Of a stretch of DNA of 64,000 bases, positions 10,328 to 21,251 are shown piece by piece. The translations under genes were made by a program, and so were the position numbers. Source of the DNA: Talinum fruticosum. Taxonomy: Eukaryota; Streptophyta; Magnoliopsida; Caryophyllales; Talinaceae. The notes beneath the pieces were generated by a model that saw nothing but the letters and a program-made list of their open reading frames with translations, searched no databases and had not been told where the DNA came from. The stretch is from positions 3,906,001 to 3,970,000 of the forward strand of contig JAITYX010000054.1 in assembly GCA_021018815.1 (NCBI GenBank). The letters are read 5' to 3'. Position 1 is the stretch's first letter; every line of letters starts with the position of its first letter.

Positions 10328-12116
10328 CTAAACAAGACAACAAGTGTTTCTATCTATATTCTCCCCTTGCCTTTCAGCAAAAACAACAACAAAAAGGAAA
10401 GAATACAAGCAGTTAGTACAAATTTGATGTCCGGACAAAAGAAATAAGTAGAAATCTCTCGGAGAGAAGAAGAATCGCGAGACTTTGGAATTGTGACTCG
10501 GTGCATGGCGCCTACGAGGGAGAGGGGATGCCCGAGTGGAAGCGGAGGGATGAGAGGTACGCCGGCGCTTGTAGGATCTTGACGATGTGCTTGAGCGCGG
10601 CGGAAGGAGGCCATGGACCGCGAGTAAGGGCTCGGCTACGAGCGGCCGACCCGTAACGAGAGGATCTAGCGGTTCCTCCCTCTCGGACCTCGGTAGGCTG
10701 GAGGGTCCGCTCGATCCGACTCGCTGGTGCAGCGAGGTCTTCGACCCACTCAGATTGCTTGTTTGAGCCGAGTATCGCCATTTGAGCTTAAGGAGCAGCT
10801 CGACCCTCGGCAGTTGCCGCTGCCTCTTCGTGTTGTCCACCCCTTGCCCGAGATGGAGCTGCCTCAACCGCGAGCTCCTCGGCGTCTATTGGTTCGTTGT
10901 CTGCAGCTTCTTCTTGCCCGCTGTCCGAGGAGGTCGGGCCTAGGCTCGAAGATGCTTCGAAGTGTCCGAGTCGCCATGGTCCTTAGCCGCCTTGGACCTT
11001 CTCTCTCCGAGGAGCTTGACCGGCTCCCTCTGCTCCTTTACCAACTCCCTCATCTCAAGAACCATTGCTTGCTGCTCTCGAATTTGGGATTGGGCGGTTT
11101 TTGGTGGAGGAATAAAGAGTGATAAATAGTCTTGAAAGAGCCGAGCGGGTCCTTGAAATCGGAGGACACAGAGCTGATTTTGTCCATGAAAACGGGGGAC
11201 AAAATAGCGGAGAGAGATTTTGAGGTACCTGAGGTGGAAGCACCAACAGTGGGGCGGGAGAGAGAGAGGGATTGCTTTCGAGTCCGAGGCGGAGAAGGAG
11301 GCCTCGGCTACGAGTTATGCACCCGGACACCGGGTTGTGTTTCTCGGTATCCGTACCCTTGGAGTTCCTTCTTGCGGATAACAACGGCAGCCTCGGACAC
11401 AGCATTCGGGTCTAAGGGGAGAGGCACCTTGAATTGTTTGAAAACAAGGGTGAGAAGAGCACCGAAAGGAAGAGGGGTGTTCTTCTTAATTTGAAGTTGA
11501 GCTGGCATAGCGGCCATCCGCTCAATTATTAAGGGGAAGAGGTCTACTTCGTAGCCATCAAGAATGTCAAAAGAGCTTTCGGATGCTTGGAGTTAGGGTT
11601 CTCCTTGCTGGAATGCTGAGAGAAAAAGGTTCTCACCAGCGGGAAGCACGAAGACGTGCTTCTTACTTCAACCGAGTCACCGAAAAATTTTTCCGTGACT
11701 CAGGAAACTCTTTAGCGAACTTTTCAAAGAAGTCATCGGCGACTTCGAGTGAAAGGAATGGGGTTGCTGTTCAAGAAAAGACAGGAGACCTTGAACAAGA
11801 GGTGGAGGAGAGAGGTGTTTATTCGAAACAGTAATGTTACGAACCCCGGAGGTTAGAATACCTTCGAGTGAGTGAGGTGGGTGTAAAACTCGAAACAAGT
11901 TCAGGATAGATGAACTCACTGAAACAAAGAAAATTATATACTCCGGTGGTTTGAATGTGGGCCAACCAAGAAAATTTGGTGGTTGGGAAGAACTTGTTGT
12001 CCAGCAGCGAGATGCTAGGTGACAATGGGCTTAGAAGGGGTTGAGCTTTTGGGTTTTTGGTGCGAGGCTTTTGGCGGAAGAGCTCGAAAGTCGGGATGAT
12101 TACCTTTCCTAGGCAT
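10328..12116 (-). pseudogene. copia-A extra ORF (aORF) downstream of pol, frameshifted
   Basis: The start is the ATG at 12114-12116 (MPRKGN), aligned with MPKRG starts in K and F. The basic N-terminus runs into a stop, and the conserved part continues in other frames. 11837-12025 has LLDNKFFPTTKFSW, TTGVYNFLCFSEFIYPEL. 11677-11919 has EGILTSGV and LLSFLEQQPHSF. 11308-11517 has MAAMPAQLQIKKNTPLPFGALLTLVFKQFKVPL. The C-terminal third (about 10490-11060) is notably GC-rich. The folded part faintly recalls the 'putative plant transposon protein' domain, from memory only. Function is unknown; an env-like role is sometimes proposed for this position in SIRE elements but is not shown here. The end near 10328 is approximate. 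Confidence 0.7.
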
Positions 12117-12309
12117 TTTGAGAATGAGGAAAGAAAGATGAAACTTTTGAAGAAGAAAAGAAAAGAGTGAGTCGACGAGAATAAAAGAAAAAGAGTAGAA
12201 GAAAGAGATTGAGAGTAGGTGAACTTACTTGAGATGATCCTTACGTCGCGTGAAGAAGTCCGAGGAGCACTCGTAGACGTAGAAAGCTTCCGTGAGAGGT
12301 TTTTGCATG

Positions 12310-12364
12310 AGAGAGAGATGAAATGTAGAGTAACGAGGAGAAGGAGAATAGTCTCTATTTAAAG
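12310..12364 (-). promoter_or_regulatory. Decayed TATA box and CT tract ahead of copia-A aORF
   Basis: CTTTAAATAG (12355-12364) takes the place of the intact CTATAAATAG in B and K. A CTCTCTCTC tract follows about 40 bases downstream (near 12310-12318). The aORF ATG is another 195 bases on. The role is inferred from the conserved arrangement. Confidence 0.45.
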
Positions 12365-12751
12365 AATAAGAATCGTCCTTCACCATGACGTTAATTGTAA
12401 CTCCGTTTGGCTCCCACTCTTTCAAAAGTCACCTTAGGCCGGTGTGACGGTTCTCTTCTCAACGGTTAAGATTCTACCAGCTTGAGATCCACGGCTAGCG
12501 TTTGATCACAGCGCCCAAGAGAGAGAGAAAAAGATTTTGAAAATATATTCGAACTTCTCCACTGATCTAGAGATGTATTCGAAAAATTTGAAGTCCAATT
12601 TTTCTCGACGTGCGAGTCCGACTCAGATTGGTTTCGAGTAACTTAGAAACTAACGACGATAAGCTCGGTATCACAAAGTCAAGCTGAACTAAGGGCTAGC
12701 AATAAAAAATAAACACGGAACACATAATCAAGCAATGAAGAGAGCGCATAA

Positions 12752-15700
12752 TTAGGCATTTAACATACCAAGCTCATTCCGAATAAAGCAAAGCCGATCT
12801 TCACCAAGAGGCTTGGTAAAGATATCAGCTAATTGAAAGATTAGTGGGAATGAATTCAAGTTCAATATCACCTTTCTCGGAATGGTCTCGTAAGAAATGA
12901 TATCCGACCTCAATGTGTTTTGTCTTTGAGTGCTTGAACTGGATTCTTTGTGATGCTTATTGCACTCGATTGTCACACTTAATTGGAACCGATTTGAAAG
13001 ATAGTCCGGGATCCCTCAAGTGTTGCTTTATCCATAAAATCCGGCGCAACACGCTCCAGCTGCAATATACTCAGCTTCAGCAGTTGATAGAGCCATTGAG
13101 TTACGCTTCTTTGAGTGCCAAGATATTAGGGATTGACCCAGAAATTGACAAGCTCCAGAACTTCTCTTTCGATCAACTTTGTATCCAGCGTAGTCCGCAT
13201 CTCGAGTATCCAGGTGAGGGTCGGTTACGAGTCTCTTGAGTACCATAGACCTAAATTCCGAGTTCCTGCAAGATATATGAATATTCTCTTCACCGCAGTG
13301 AGATGTGATTCTTTTGGATTAGCTTGGAATCTTGCGCATAAACAAACACTCGAACATTATATCCGGCCGGCTGGAAGTAAGATATAGCAAAGATCCAATC
13401 ATACCTCGATAAAGTTTCGATCTATTGCTTTACCTTTCTCGTCCGAGTCAAGCTTTATACTGCTTGCTCATGGGTGTAGATGCGTGCTTTGCATCTTGAA
13501 GTTTGTATTTCTTCAGCAGCTCCTTGGTATACTTGGATTGATGTACGTAGATCCCATCTTTGTCTTATTTGATTTGTAAACCAAGGAAGAAATTGAGTTC
13601 TCCCATTATACTTATTTGGAATTCCTGACTCATCAACTCGGAAAATTCTCGACACGAGATATTCATTAGTAGCTCCGAAGATAATATCATCAACATAGAT
13701 TTGAATAATAAGGAAATCTTTCCCTTGGTTTTTATAAAGAGAGTCTTGTCGATTTGACCTCTTTTAAAATCATTTTGAACCAAGAAACTACTCAATCTTT
13801 CATACCAAGCTCGGGGAGCTTGTTTAAGACCATAGAGAGCCTTTTGAAGTTTGAAAACATGATCCGGAAATTCTGAGTTTTCAAAACCAGGAGGTTGCTC
13901 GACATAGACTTGCTCTTCAATAAAACCATTGAGAAATGCACACTTAACATCCATTTGATATAATTTAATATGCATGCTTGGATGCAAATGCCAACAATAT
14001 TCTAATAGCTTCGATTACGGCAACAAGTGCAAAGGTTTCCCCACAATCAATTCCTTCTTCTTGATTGTAACCTTGAGCCACAAGTCCAGCCTTGTTTCGA
14101 CTACCACTCCACCCTCATCCAGTTTGTTCTTGAAAACCCATTTGGTTCCTATAGCTCGGGTGCTCGGAAGGTCGGTTGGTCGAGTCCGGACTTGGTTTCT
14201 TTCGAATTGATTGAGTTCCTCTTGCATGGCCTCTACCCATTTAGGTTCATTTAGGGCCTCTAGTGCATTTTTGGGTTCAGTTAATGAAATGAATGTAGTG
14301 AATGCACATAGATTTTGAAGAGAGGAATGAGTTCTTACCCCACTTGTTGATATCGGATATTATGTTTTCTAGTGGGTGACTAGAAGTGAACTTGAATGCT
14401 TTACTGTTCTCCGATTCACAAGATTTGTGGGCTGAGCTACCTGATCTTCGAAGCTTGTTACGAGTGATCATTAGCTTGTTCGTTTTGAGCGGGCTCTTAA
14501 GTAGTCTCATTACGAGTCACTTCGTTACGAGTGACTTCATTACGAGCCGGTTGAGTTTGAATCTTTGGAGACTCGGTTTCATCATCTTCTCTGCTGAGCT
14601 TCAACTCGAGTATGAAGACTCACTTGGTTTTTCCTGTTCAAGCTCATCAAAAACAACGTGGATGCTTTCTTCCACTTTGTTAGTTTTCTTATTGAAAATG
14701 CGATAAGCTTTGCTTTGTGAGAAGAATAACCCGAGAAAAATACCTTCATCGTCGACCGAGCATCAAACTTGGTCGGGTGATCCTTACCATTGTTGTGAAC
14801 GAAACACTTACATCCAAATGGTGCTGAAATAGGAAATATTTGGTTTCTTCCCTTTGTAGAGCTCATAAGGTGTTTTCTTGAGAATGGGTCCGATGACGTA
14901 TCTATTCAAAGTATAGTTGGCTGTGTTGGCTGCCTCGGCCCAGAAATAGTAAGGTGAGTTGTGCTCAATCATCATCGTCCTTGCTATTTCTTCAAGGGTT
15001 CTGTTCTTTCTCTCCACTACTCCATTTTGTTGTGGAGTTCTTGGTGCTGAGAAGTTCTAAGAGATGTCATTTTTGTCACAAAACTCGGAGAATTGCGAGT
15101 AGTCGAACTCCCTTCCATGGTCGGTTCGAATTCTCCGGATCCGAGTCTAAGACTTAACTTGAATTTTTCTACGGAGCTTGCTGAACTCCTTGAATGCTTC
15201 ATTTTTGTGCTTAAGAAAACACAACCAGGTAAATAGTGAAAAATCATCAATAATAACAAATATAAATGATTTGCCTCCAAGGCTCTTAATAAGGATTCCA
15301 CCACATAAGTCCATATGCAATAGCTCAAGCACTTTGGATGTGGAAGCTGTCTTCGAGAGATTTGAATGATGATCTGACTTGTTTCCCTCTAGTGCATGCT
15401 TCACAAACTTTATCTTTCTCAAAAGCACAGTTAGGTAAACCTCTAACCGAGACCATGAGATGCCAACTTTTTGATAGTATGCATGCTAATATGGCCTAAT
15501 CTACGGTGCCATGTCCATGAGTCATCATGAAGAGATGCTTTTAAACAAGACAAATTCTGACTTGGGTCGAAAGAGGAATAATGTAAGTGTTACCTGAAAG
15601 CTTGATCTCCTTGGTGGTAACATCGGAAATGTAACAGTTGGTGCGAGTGAATCTTACCTCTTGACCTTTATCGCACGGTTGAGAGATCTTGAGTAGATTG

Positions 15701-15945
15701 TACTTTAATCCTTTGACAAGATAAACTGGACTGACCAGATTGCATCCTTTTCCAATCTTGCCTATCCCCACTATCTTGCCTTTGCTGTCATCTCCAAAAG
15801 TGACCTTTCCTCCTTTATGTTTTTCTAACTCGAGAGAAGAGTCCTGCATCTCTCGACATATGGCGTGAACATCCATTGTCAAGGTACCAATGTCCTTTTG
15901 ATCTCTTCGAGTGACCTGCAAAGCCGAGAAAATCTAACCCTTCTC
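12752..15945 (-). pseudogene. copia-A pol: protease, integrase, RT, RNase H, frameshifted
   Basis: Protease (about 15700-15900) has YLDNGCSRHM: the catalytic D-S/T-G is D-N-G (15872-15880). GAG-pre-integrase follows. Integrase (14720-15440) shows LLHMDLCGG, VIIDDFS and MERKNRTLEE. The linker is at 14230-14720. RT (13440-14230) shows IGTKWVFKNKLDEGG, YQMDVKCAFLNG, YVEQPPGFE, ALYGLKQAPRAWYERL and, in a shifted frame, IYVDDIIFG. RNase H (12752-13440) shows DADYAGYKVDRKRSSG, ALSTAEAEYIAAGACCA and LADIFTKPLGEDR, ending at the stop by 12752. All domains are present in copia order (integrase before RT), but at least six frame changes separate them. Confidence 0.92.
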
Positions 15946-15959
15946 ACTTCCTCTAACGA

Positions 15960-17744
15960 ACCCGAGTAACATTCTTTCTTGTGGTCCTTTTACGAGGAAG
16001 AAGGTTTTTCGGAACCCAGATTTGAATGACTTTGGGTTTAGTCCGGTTCCGAGTCTTCCTTGCAGAGAGCTGAGTCTATGTCTCTTTCTTTTTGAAAACC
16101 TTTCCTTTTGAAACTGAAGAAAATGGTTTCCTTTTGTAAACTATTATGGGCTTAGTCCTCCCTTGATTTTTGAGAATGGGACCATGCTCGGCTTTCTCGA
16201 ACTTTACGGTTCCGGAATCCTTTTGAATAGTTCCGAGTAGGAATTGGATTCCTCTTCTTTATTGAAACCAAGACCTTCTTTTCTGAAGGAGACACATTGT
16301 GATCCTAAGAGCATGTCACGGTTTTTCGACCTTGAGTAAATTTTAAAACTAGATCTTGAGACTCAATGAGTTTCTACTTTAGTTGCTCATTGTCTTTTAC
16401 GAGTAACTCGGACTCGGTCTCATTGGATTGAGCACTAGTCTTGAGTTCTCTAAGTGTGAGTCTCAGCTTTTCCAATTCATTTTTTAAAGAGATGCTCTCG
16501 GATGAAATTAACTCAAGTTGTTCTTTGAATCGAGAAGAATCGGAATTGGACTTTTCTTCCAAAGTACAAATGTATTTAGCTAAATCAACTTTGGAGAATT
16601 TGAGGAAGTATTCAATTACCTCCTGAGGATTTATTTCCTCACTGCTCGAGTCCGAGTCCGACTCTCTTTCGGCTTCCGAGTCGAGAGATTTCCATCGGAC
16701 ATTTTGAGTCATCCGACTCCTCATCATCTTCCGAGGAGTCCTCGTCGCTCCATGTGGCCATCATAGCCTTTTTCTTCTTTCTGTCCCTTTTTCTTTTTGG
16801 ACAATCTTTGACTATATGATCTTTGCTTGCCACATTCAAAACAGACCGAGTTCTTAGTCAAAAAGAAAACTTTAAAGGGGATGAGTATTTACCTTTCTTA
16901 TCATTCCTGTCCTTCCTGTAGAACTCCTCTTTTGGCCTTTTATCCCATCTTTTGTGCTTCATTATTCTCTTGAAGCCTCTTGCGATAAGTGCCATAAGAT
17001 CTTCTTACGAGTCGGACGAACTCAGATTTGCTTCTCGGGTTTCGAGGCTTTCGGTGCTATGTTCCTTTTTGTGCTGCCCTCAGCATCCTCCTCTTCCAGG
17101 TGGATTTCATGAGTGAGAAACTTCCCGATGAGCTCGTCGACTTTAGAAGTGATAGATTCCGAGCCTCCTCTATGGCAGTCACCTTAGGACCCCACCTTCT
17201 CTTTAGTAGGCTTCCAAGTATCTTTCGGCACATTTCCTCGTGGGTTATCTTCTTACCCGGAGATTTGAGATTGTTGGTAATCTCGATAAATCGAATGAAC
17301 ATCCGAGTAATGTTCTCTTTTGGCTCCATCTTGAATAGCTCATACTTATGAAGATATTGACTAATCTTTGCTTGTCGACTCGACTTGTGCCTTCATAAGT
17401 GTTGACCAGTGTGTCCCACACTTCTTTGGCTAAATCGCGAGCGGATACTCGATTATATTCCTCCGAGCTGATGGCGCACATCGGAATGTTCATGGCCTTG
17501 AAGTTCTTTCTGAACTTCTCTGCCGCCTGGAGTAAACTCGACCTTTGTCTTGGGAATGATTCTGAATTCTTCTGTCTTTATTGGAATGTAGTTTCCATTT
17601 TGTATGATGTCCCGGACATCTTCATCATGATCCATGAGGAAACATTCCATAAGTTTGTTCCAAGTGCACAAAGTTTGATCCTTTGAATTTTGGTGGTCCG
17701 CTAGAAGATCTTCCTTCATCAAACTCTCCGTTGTTCCGAGCCAT
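15960..17744 (-). pseudogene. copia-A gag, frameshifted
   Basis: It starts at the ATG 17742-17744 (MARNNGEFDEG frame). The UBN2/Retrotran_gag_2-type capsid domain spans about 17050-17720: CTWNKLMECFLMDHDEDV, CAISSEEYNRVSA, WDTLVNTYEGTS, MFIRFIEITNNLKS, GSLLKRRWGPKVTAIEEA. The CCHC knuckle (about 16790-16846) is split by a frameshift into CFECG and SKDHIVKDCPKRK. A coiled-coil segment (16374-16727) rich in Glu/Leu/Ser follows, then a basic region before protease. It would form the particle core; three or more frameshifts inactivate it. Confidence 0.88.
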
Positions 17745-17789
17745 TTGATCTTTAGACCTTTGGATGGTTAGATCCTTTCGAAAGGCTAG

Positions 17790-17800
17790 GCTCGATACCA
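17790..17800 (-). promoter_or_regulatory. Primer-binding site of copia-A
   Basis: TGGTATCGAGC in element sense, two bases inside the 5' LTR. It resembles the site complementary to the 3' end of initiator tRNA-Met (TGGTATCAGAGC) but lacks one A. The same shortened site is seen in B and, with substitutions, in D and H, so it is a family trait. Confidence 0.8.
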
Positions 17801-17802
17801 AT

Positions 17803-19392
17803 TGAAGGTTTGCTCTGGGAGAGTCCGAGTCACCCTAGAGGGGGTGAATACGGTGATTGAAGATTTTCATTAAGAATCAAACACTTTTGCAAAAGTAGAA
17901 ACGCAAATGGATTCCGAGTCAAAAGCGAGTCAGAAAAGTATGAACTCGGAATTGCAGTAAAGAGTAATGAAGCGGATTAAGCTGAAGTTTTGAGACTGTC
18001 CGAGTCTAGAATGAACTCATAAAGTAAAGACACGGGAATTACGTGGAAACCCTCCTGGGGCGGAAAACCACGGACCATGCTAGTCCAAGCACGAAGTCCA
18101 AGCACTATTTTGACTCCACAACATATAGTAGACTGACTGAACCTAAGTTGCTCCCTTAAACAACTCTTTATAAGTTTTCCTAGACTCGAAGTTCCTTTAT
18201 CTAATCTAGTACTTCCTAGCTAAGATAACCCTTACAGCTAGGGACAACTAAACCGAGTTAACCTTTACGGCTTAGTCAAGGGACCTTACTCGGAAAGTAA
18301 GAAAGTATTTGTAACTAAGTACAAGACCTTACAACTTAGAAAGTAATGAATTACAGTGTGGGAGTTGTAAGTAGAAGATTGAAAATGAATACAATGACTT
18401 TGCTCAAGTATGTGTATTAACAATAGGTTCGGCAATCTTCAAGTCTTGAAAGTTGTCTTCTAATTATAGATGACCAGGCAGAGTAGCCGTTATCTCCATC
18501 TCGCTGACTGAGAATCCTTTTGTGATCGTTGATAAGAGCTTTCGAGTCACTCAGAAAGTATCCGTTGTGATATGAACGTTGGGCAACAGTTTAACTCTCT
18601 TGGAAGTCCCAAAACCACTGGCGGTGTCTTGAAGGATAAGGTGGAAACCACCATTAAGCTTGGCGTTTCGGTTTTCCAGATTTGGAAACAGATAGCCACG
18701 ACACAATCTTCCGGGACTCGGGACAGAGAAGAGGAAAAGCCATGTCTGCTGGTGATTTGACGTTTTGAAGCCGGTTACTTTTGTAATTCAAAAATGTATC
18801 CTCGTTTGAATCACCTACAAAAGTAAATCAATTTTGGTTCTCAAAGTATAAAATACTTTGGTCCACAATTAGACACGAGATAATAAAATAATTAAGATAA
18901 TTAAGCAACTAATTATCCGAGTCGGAAAGTGAGTGGAATTTTACGAGTCTAATATCCATGAAACTCAAAATTCCATCGAGTTAGTCTAAGCGAAGCATCA
19001 AGTTACATAAAGAATATCGAGTGAAATAACTTGAAATAGACTAAGCATGATTTAGACTAGAATCACTTACTCCAACAAAGTAGAACTTAAAACATGAAGT
19101 CGGACTCGAGTGCGATAAAGCAAAATACTAGTCAATCCAGCGTGCGATATATCTAAGTGATGAGGGACTCGGAACTGAGTGAGATACGTATATCTCGTTT
19201 TCTAAGTCATATAGAGACAAGCAAGGATACGTGAAGTAAATGCTATATCGCTTAGAAAATATACTATAATACTCGGAAAAGTTTCTAATAATGATGAGAA
19301 TGCCTTGGAATCAAAACTCTATACTTAAGAGATTCTTATACCGATTCCTTTAATACAACTCGGAAATGTGTTGAGTAGTGTCCGAGTCTTCA
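17803..19392 (-). repeat. copia-A 5' LTR (1590 bp)
   Basis: Pairs with 8498-10088. It is bounded by TGAAGG and TCTTCA and followed by target duplication AAGGT. The palindrome CAAAGTATAAAATACTTTG is at 18842-18860 and the CGAGTCACTC palindrome at 18539-18558. The TATA box has decayed (TATAATTAG in sense). Confidence 0.93.
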
Positions 19393-21191
19393 AAGGTAAA
19401 CCGGGCTGACCAGATTGCTTCCCTTTCCAATCTTGCCTATCCTAATTATCTTGCCTTTGCTATCATCTCCAAATGTGACTTTTCCTCCTTTGTACTCTTC
19501 TAACTCGGAAAAGAGTCCCGAGTCTCCCGACATGTGGCGTGAGCATCCACTATCAAGGTACCAATGTCCTTTTGATCTTTTACGAGTGACTCGCAAAACA
19601 GAGACAAGCTAACCCTTCTCACTTCCTCTAACGAACCCAGTAACTCTCTTTACTGTGGTCCTTTTCTAAGGAAGAAGGTTTTCGGAACCCGATTTGAATG
19701 ACTCCGGGCTTAGTCCGATTCCGAGTCTTCCGTTTAGAGAACTGAGTCCGTGTCTCTTTCTTTTGAAAGGTTTTTCTTTTGGAAACGATGGAGATGGTTT
19801 TCTCCTGTAAACTGGTCCGGGCCCAATCCTTATTCCATCCTTATGAATGGGACTGCGCTCAGCTTTCTCGAACTTTACAATTCCGGAATCCTTTTTGAAA
19901 AGTTCCGAGTAGGAATTGGATTCCTCATCTTTGTTAAAACCAAGACCTTCCTCTCGAAGGAGACACATTGAGATCCCAAGAGCATGTCAAGATTTTTCTG
20001 ACCTTGAGTAAACTTTAAAATAAGATCTTGAGACTCATTGAGCTTTTGCTTTAGCTGCTCATTTTCTCTTCGAGTAACTTAGACTCAGTCTCATTGATTT
20101 GAGCACTAGTCTTGAGTTCTCCGAGTGTGAGTCTCGGTTTTTCCAACTCATTTTTAAAGAGATGCTCTCGGAGGAAATTGACTCAAGTTGTTCTTTAAAG
20201 TGAGAGGAATCAAAATTGGACTTTTCTGCCGAGTGAAAATATACTTAGCCAAATCAACTTTGGAGAATTTGAGAAAGTACTCAATTACCTTTTGAGGATT
20301 AGATTCCTCATTGTTTAAAGGAGAAGAGTATTTACCTTTTCTATCCTTCTTGTCTCTCTTATAGAACTCTTCTTTTGGCTTCTTATCCCATCTCTTGTGC
20401 TTCATCATTCTCTTGAAGCCTCTAGCAATTAGTGCCATAGGATCTTCTTCCGAGTCGGAGGAACTCGAGACCTTCTTCTCTGGTTTTTGAGGCCTTCGAG
20501 CACAATGTTCTTTTTGGTGTTTACCTCTGCATCCTCCTCATCCAGGTGGATCTCATGGGTGAGAAGCTTCCCAATGAGTTCGTCCGGCTTTAGTAGAGAT
20601 AAGTTCTGAACCTCTTCGATAGCAGTCACCTTGGGACCCATCTTTTCTTGGGTAGGCTTCTAAGTATCTTTCTGCACATTTCCTCGTCGGAGATATTTTT
20701 ACCCAGAGATTTGAGGTTATTGGTAATCTCTGTAAATCGAATAAACATGTGAGTGATGTTTTCTTCGGCTCCATCTTGAATAGCTCATATTTGTGAAGAT
20801 ATTTGTTTATCTTCGCTTGTCTAACCTAGCTTGTACCTTCATAAGTGTTGACCGAGTGTCCCACACTTCTTTGGCTGTATCACGAGGCGGACACTCGGTT
20901 GTATTCTTCTAAGCTGATTGTGCACATAAGAATGTTCATAGCCTTGAAGTTCTTTCGAACTTTTCAGCTTCAATAGTTGTGAACTCAGCCTTTGTTTTAG
21001 GCACGATTCTTATTTCTTCTGTCTTCATGGGGATGTATTTTCCTTCTTGTATGATGTTCCGGACATCTTCATCATGATCCAGGAGGAAACATTCCATGAG
21101 TTTCTTCCGAGTGCACGAAGTTGGATCCTTTAAACTTTGGTGGTCTGCTAGAAGATCTACCTTCATCAAACTCTCCGTTGTTACGAGCCAT
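19393..21191 (-). pseudogene. copia-B gag and protease, frameshifted
   Basis: Gag starts at ATG 21189-21191. The capsid part has KLMECFLLDHDEDVRNIIQ, KYIPMKTEE and MGPKVTAIEE. At about 20300 a deletion removes the knuckle region: basic GKYSSPLN runs straight into the NEESNPQKVIEYFLKFSKVDLAKYIF segment (20154-20438). Protease (19390-19596) retains HWYLDSGCSRHMSGDSGLF with an intact D-S-G (19546-19554) and KGGKVTFGDDSKGKI. The protease frame is the best preserved of the minus-strand copies. Everything upstream is split by frameshifts. Confidence 0.87.
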
Positions 21192-21238
21192 TTGATCTTT
21201 AGACCTTTGGATGGTTAGATCCTTTTCTAAAAGGCTAG

Positions 21239-21249
21239 GCTCGATACCA
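21239..21249 (-). promoter_or_regulatory. Primer-binding site of copia-B
   Basis: TGGTATCGAGC in element sense, identical to copia-A and two bases from the LTR edge. Confidence 0.8.
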
Positions 21250-21251
21250 AT

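Larger units (their letters stand above)
8498..19392 (-). mobile_element. copia-A: full-length copS Ty1/copia element (SIRE/Maximus-like), dead
   Basis: A complete 10,895-bp insertion with two LTRs, PPT, aORF, pol, gag and primer-binding site in the expected order. It is flanked by the 5-bp target duplication AAGGT (8493-8497 and 19393-19397). It lies inside copia-B at the protease/GAG-pre-integrase region. The SIRE/Maximus assignment rests on the long gag with coiled coil, the RNase H tail LADIFTKPLGEDRLCFIRNELGM, and a long post-pol region with an extra ORF. Frameshifts in gag, pol and aORF make it non-autonomous. Confidence 0.93.

Noticed and set aside
10354..10614. Hydrophobic tail as evidence that the aORF is an envelope protein
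   Set aside because: The hydrophobic stretch depends on frame choice and is not kept in the same form in K or F; it may be 3' untranslated sequence.
10727..11494. Plus-strand open frames of 131 and 120 codons
   Set aside because: Antisense shadows of the GC-rich copia-A aORF, where stops are rare on both strands.
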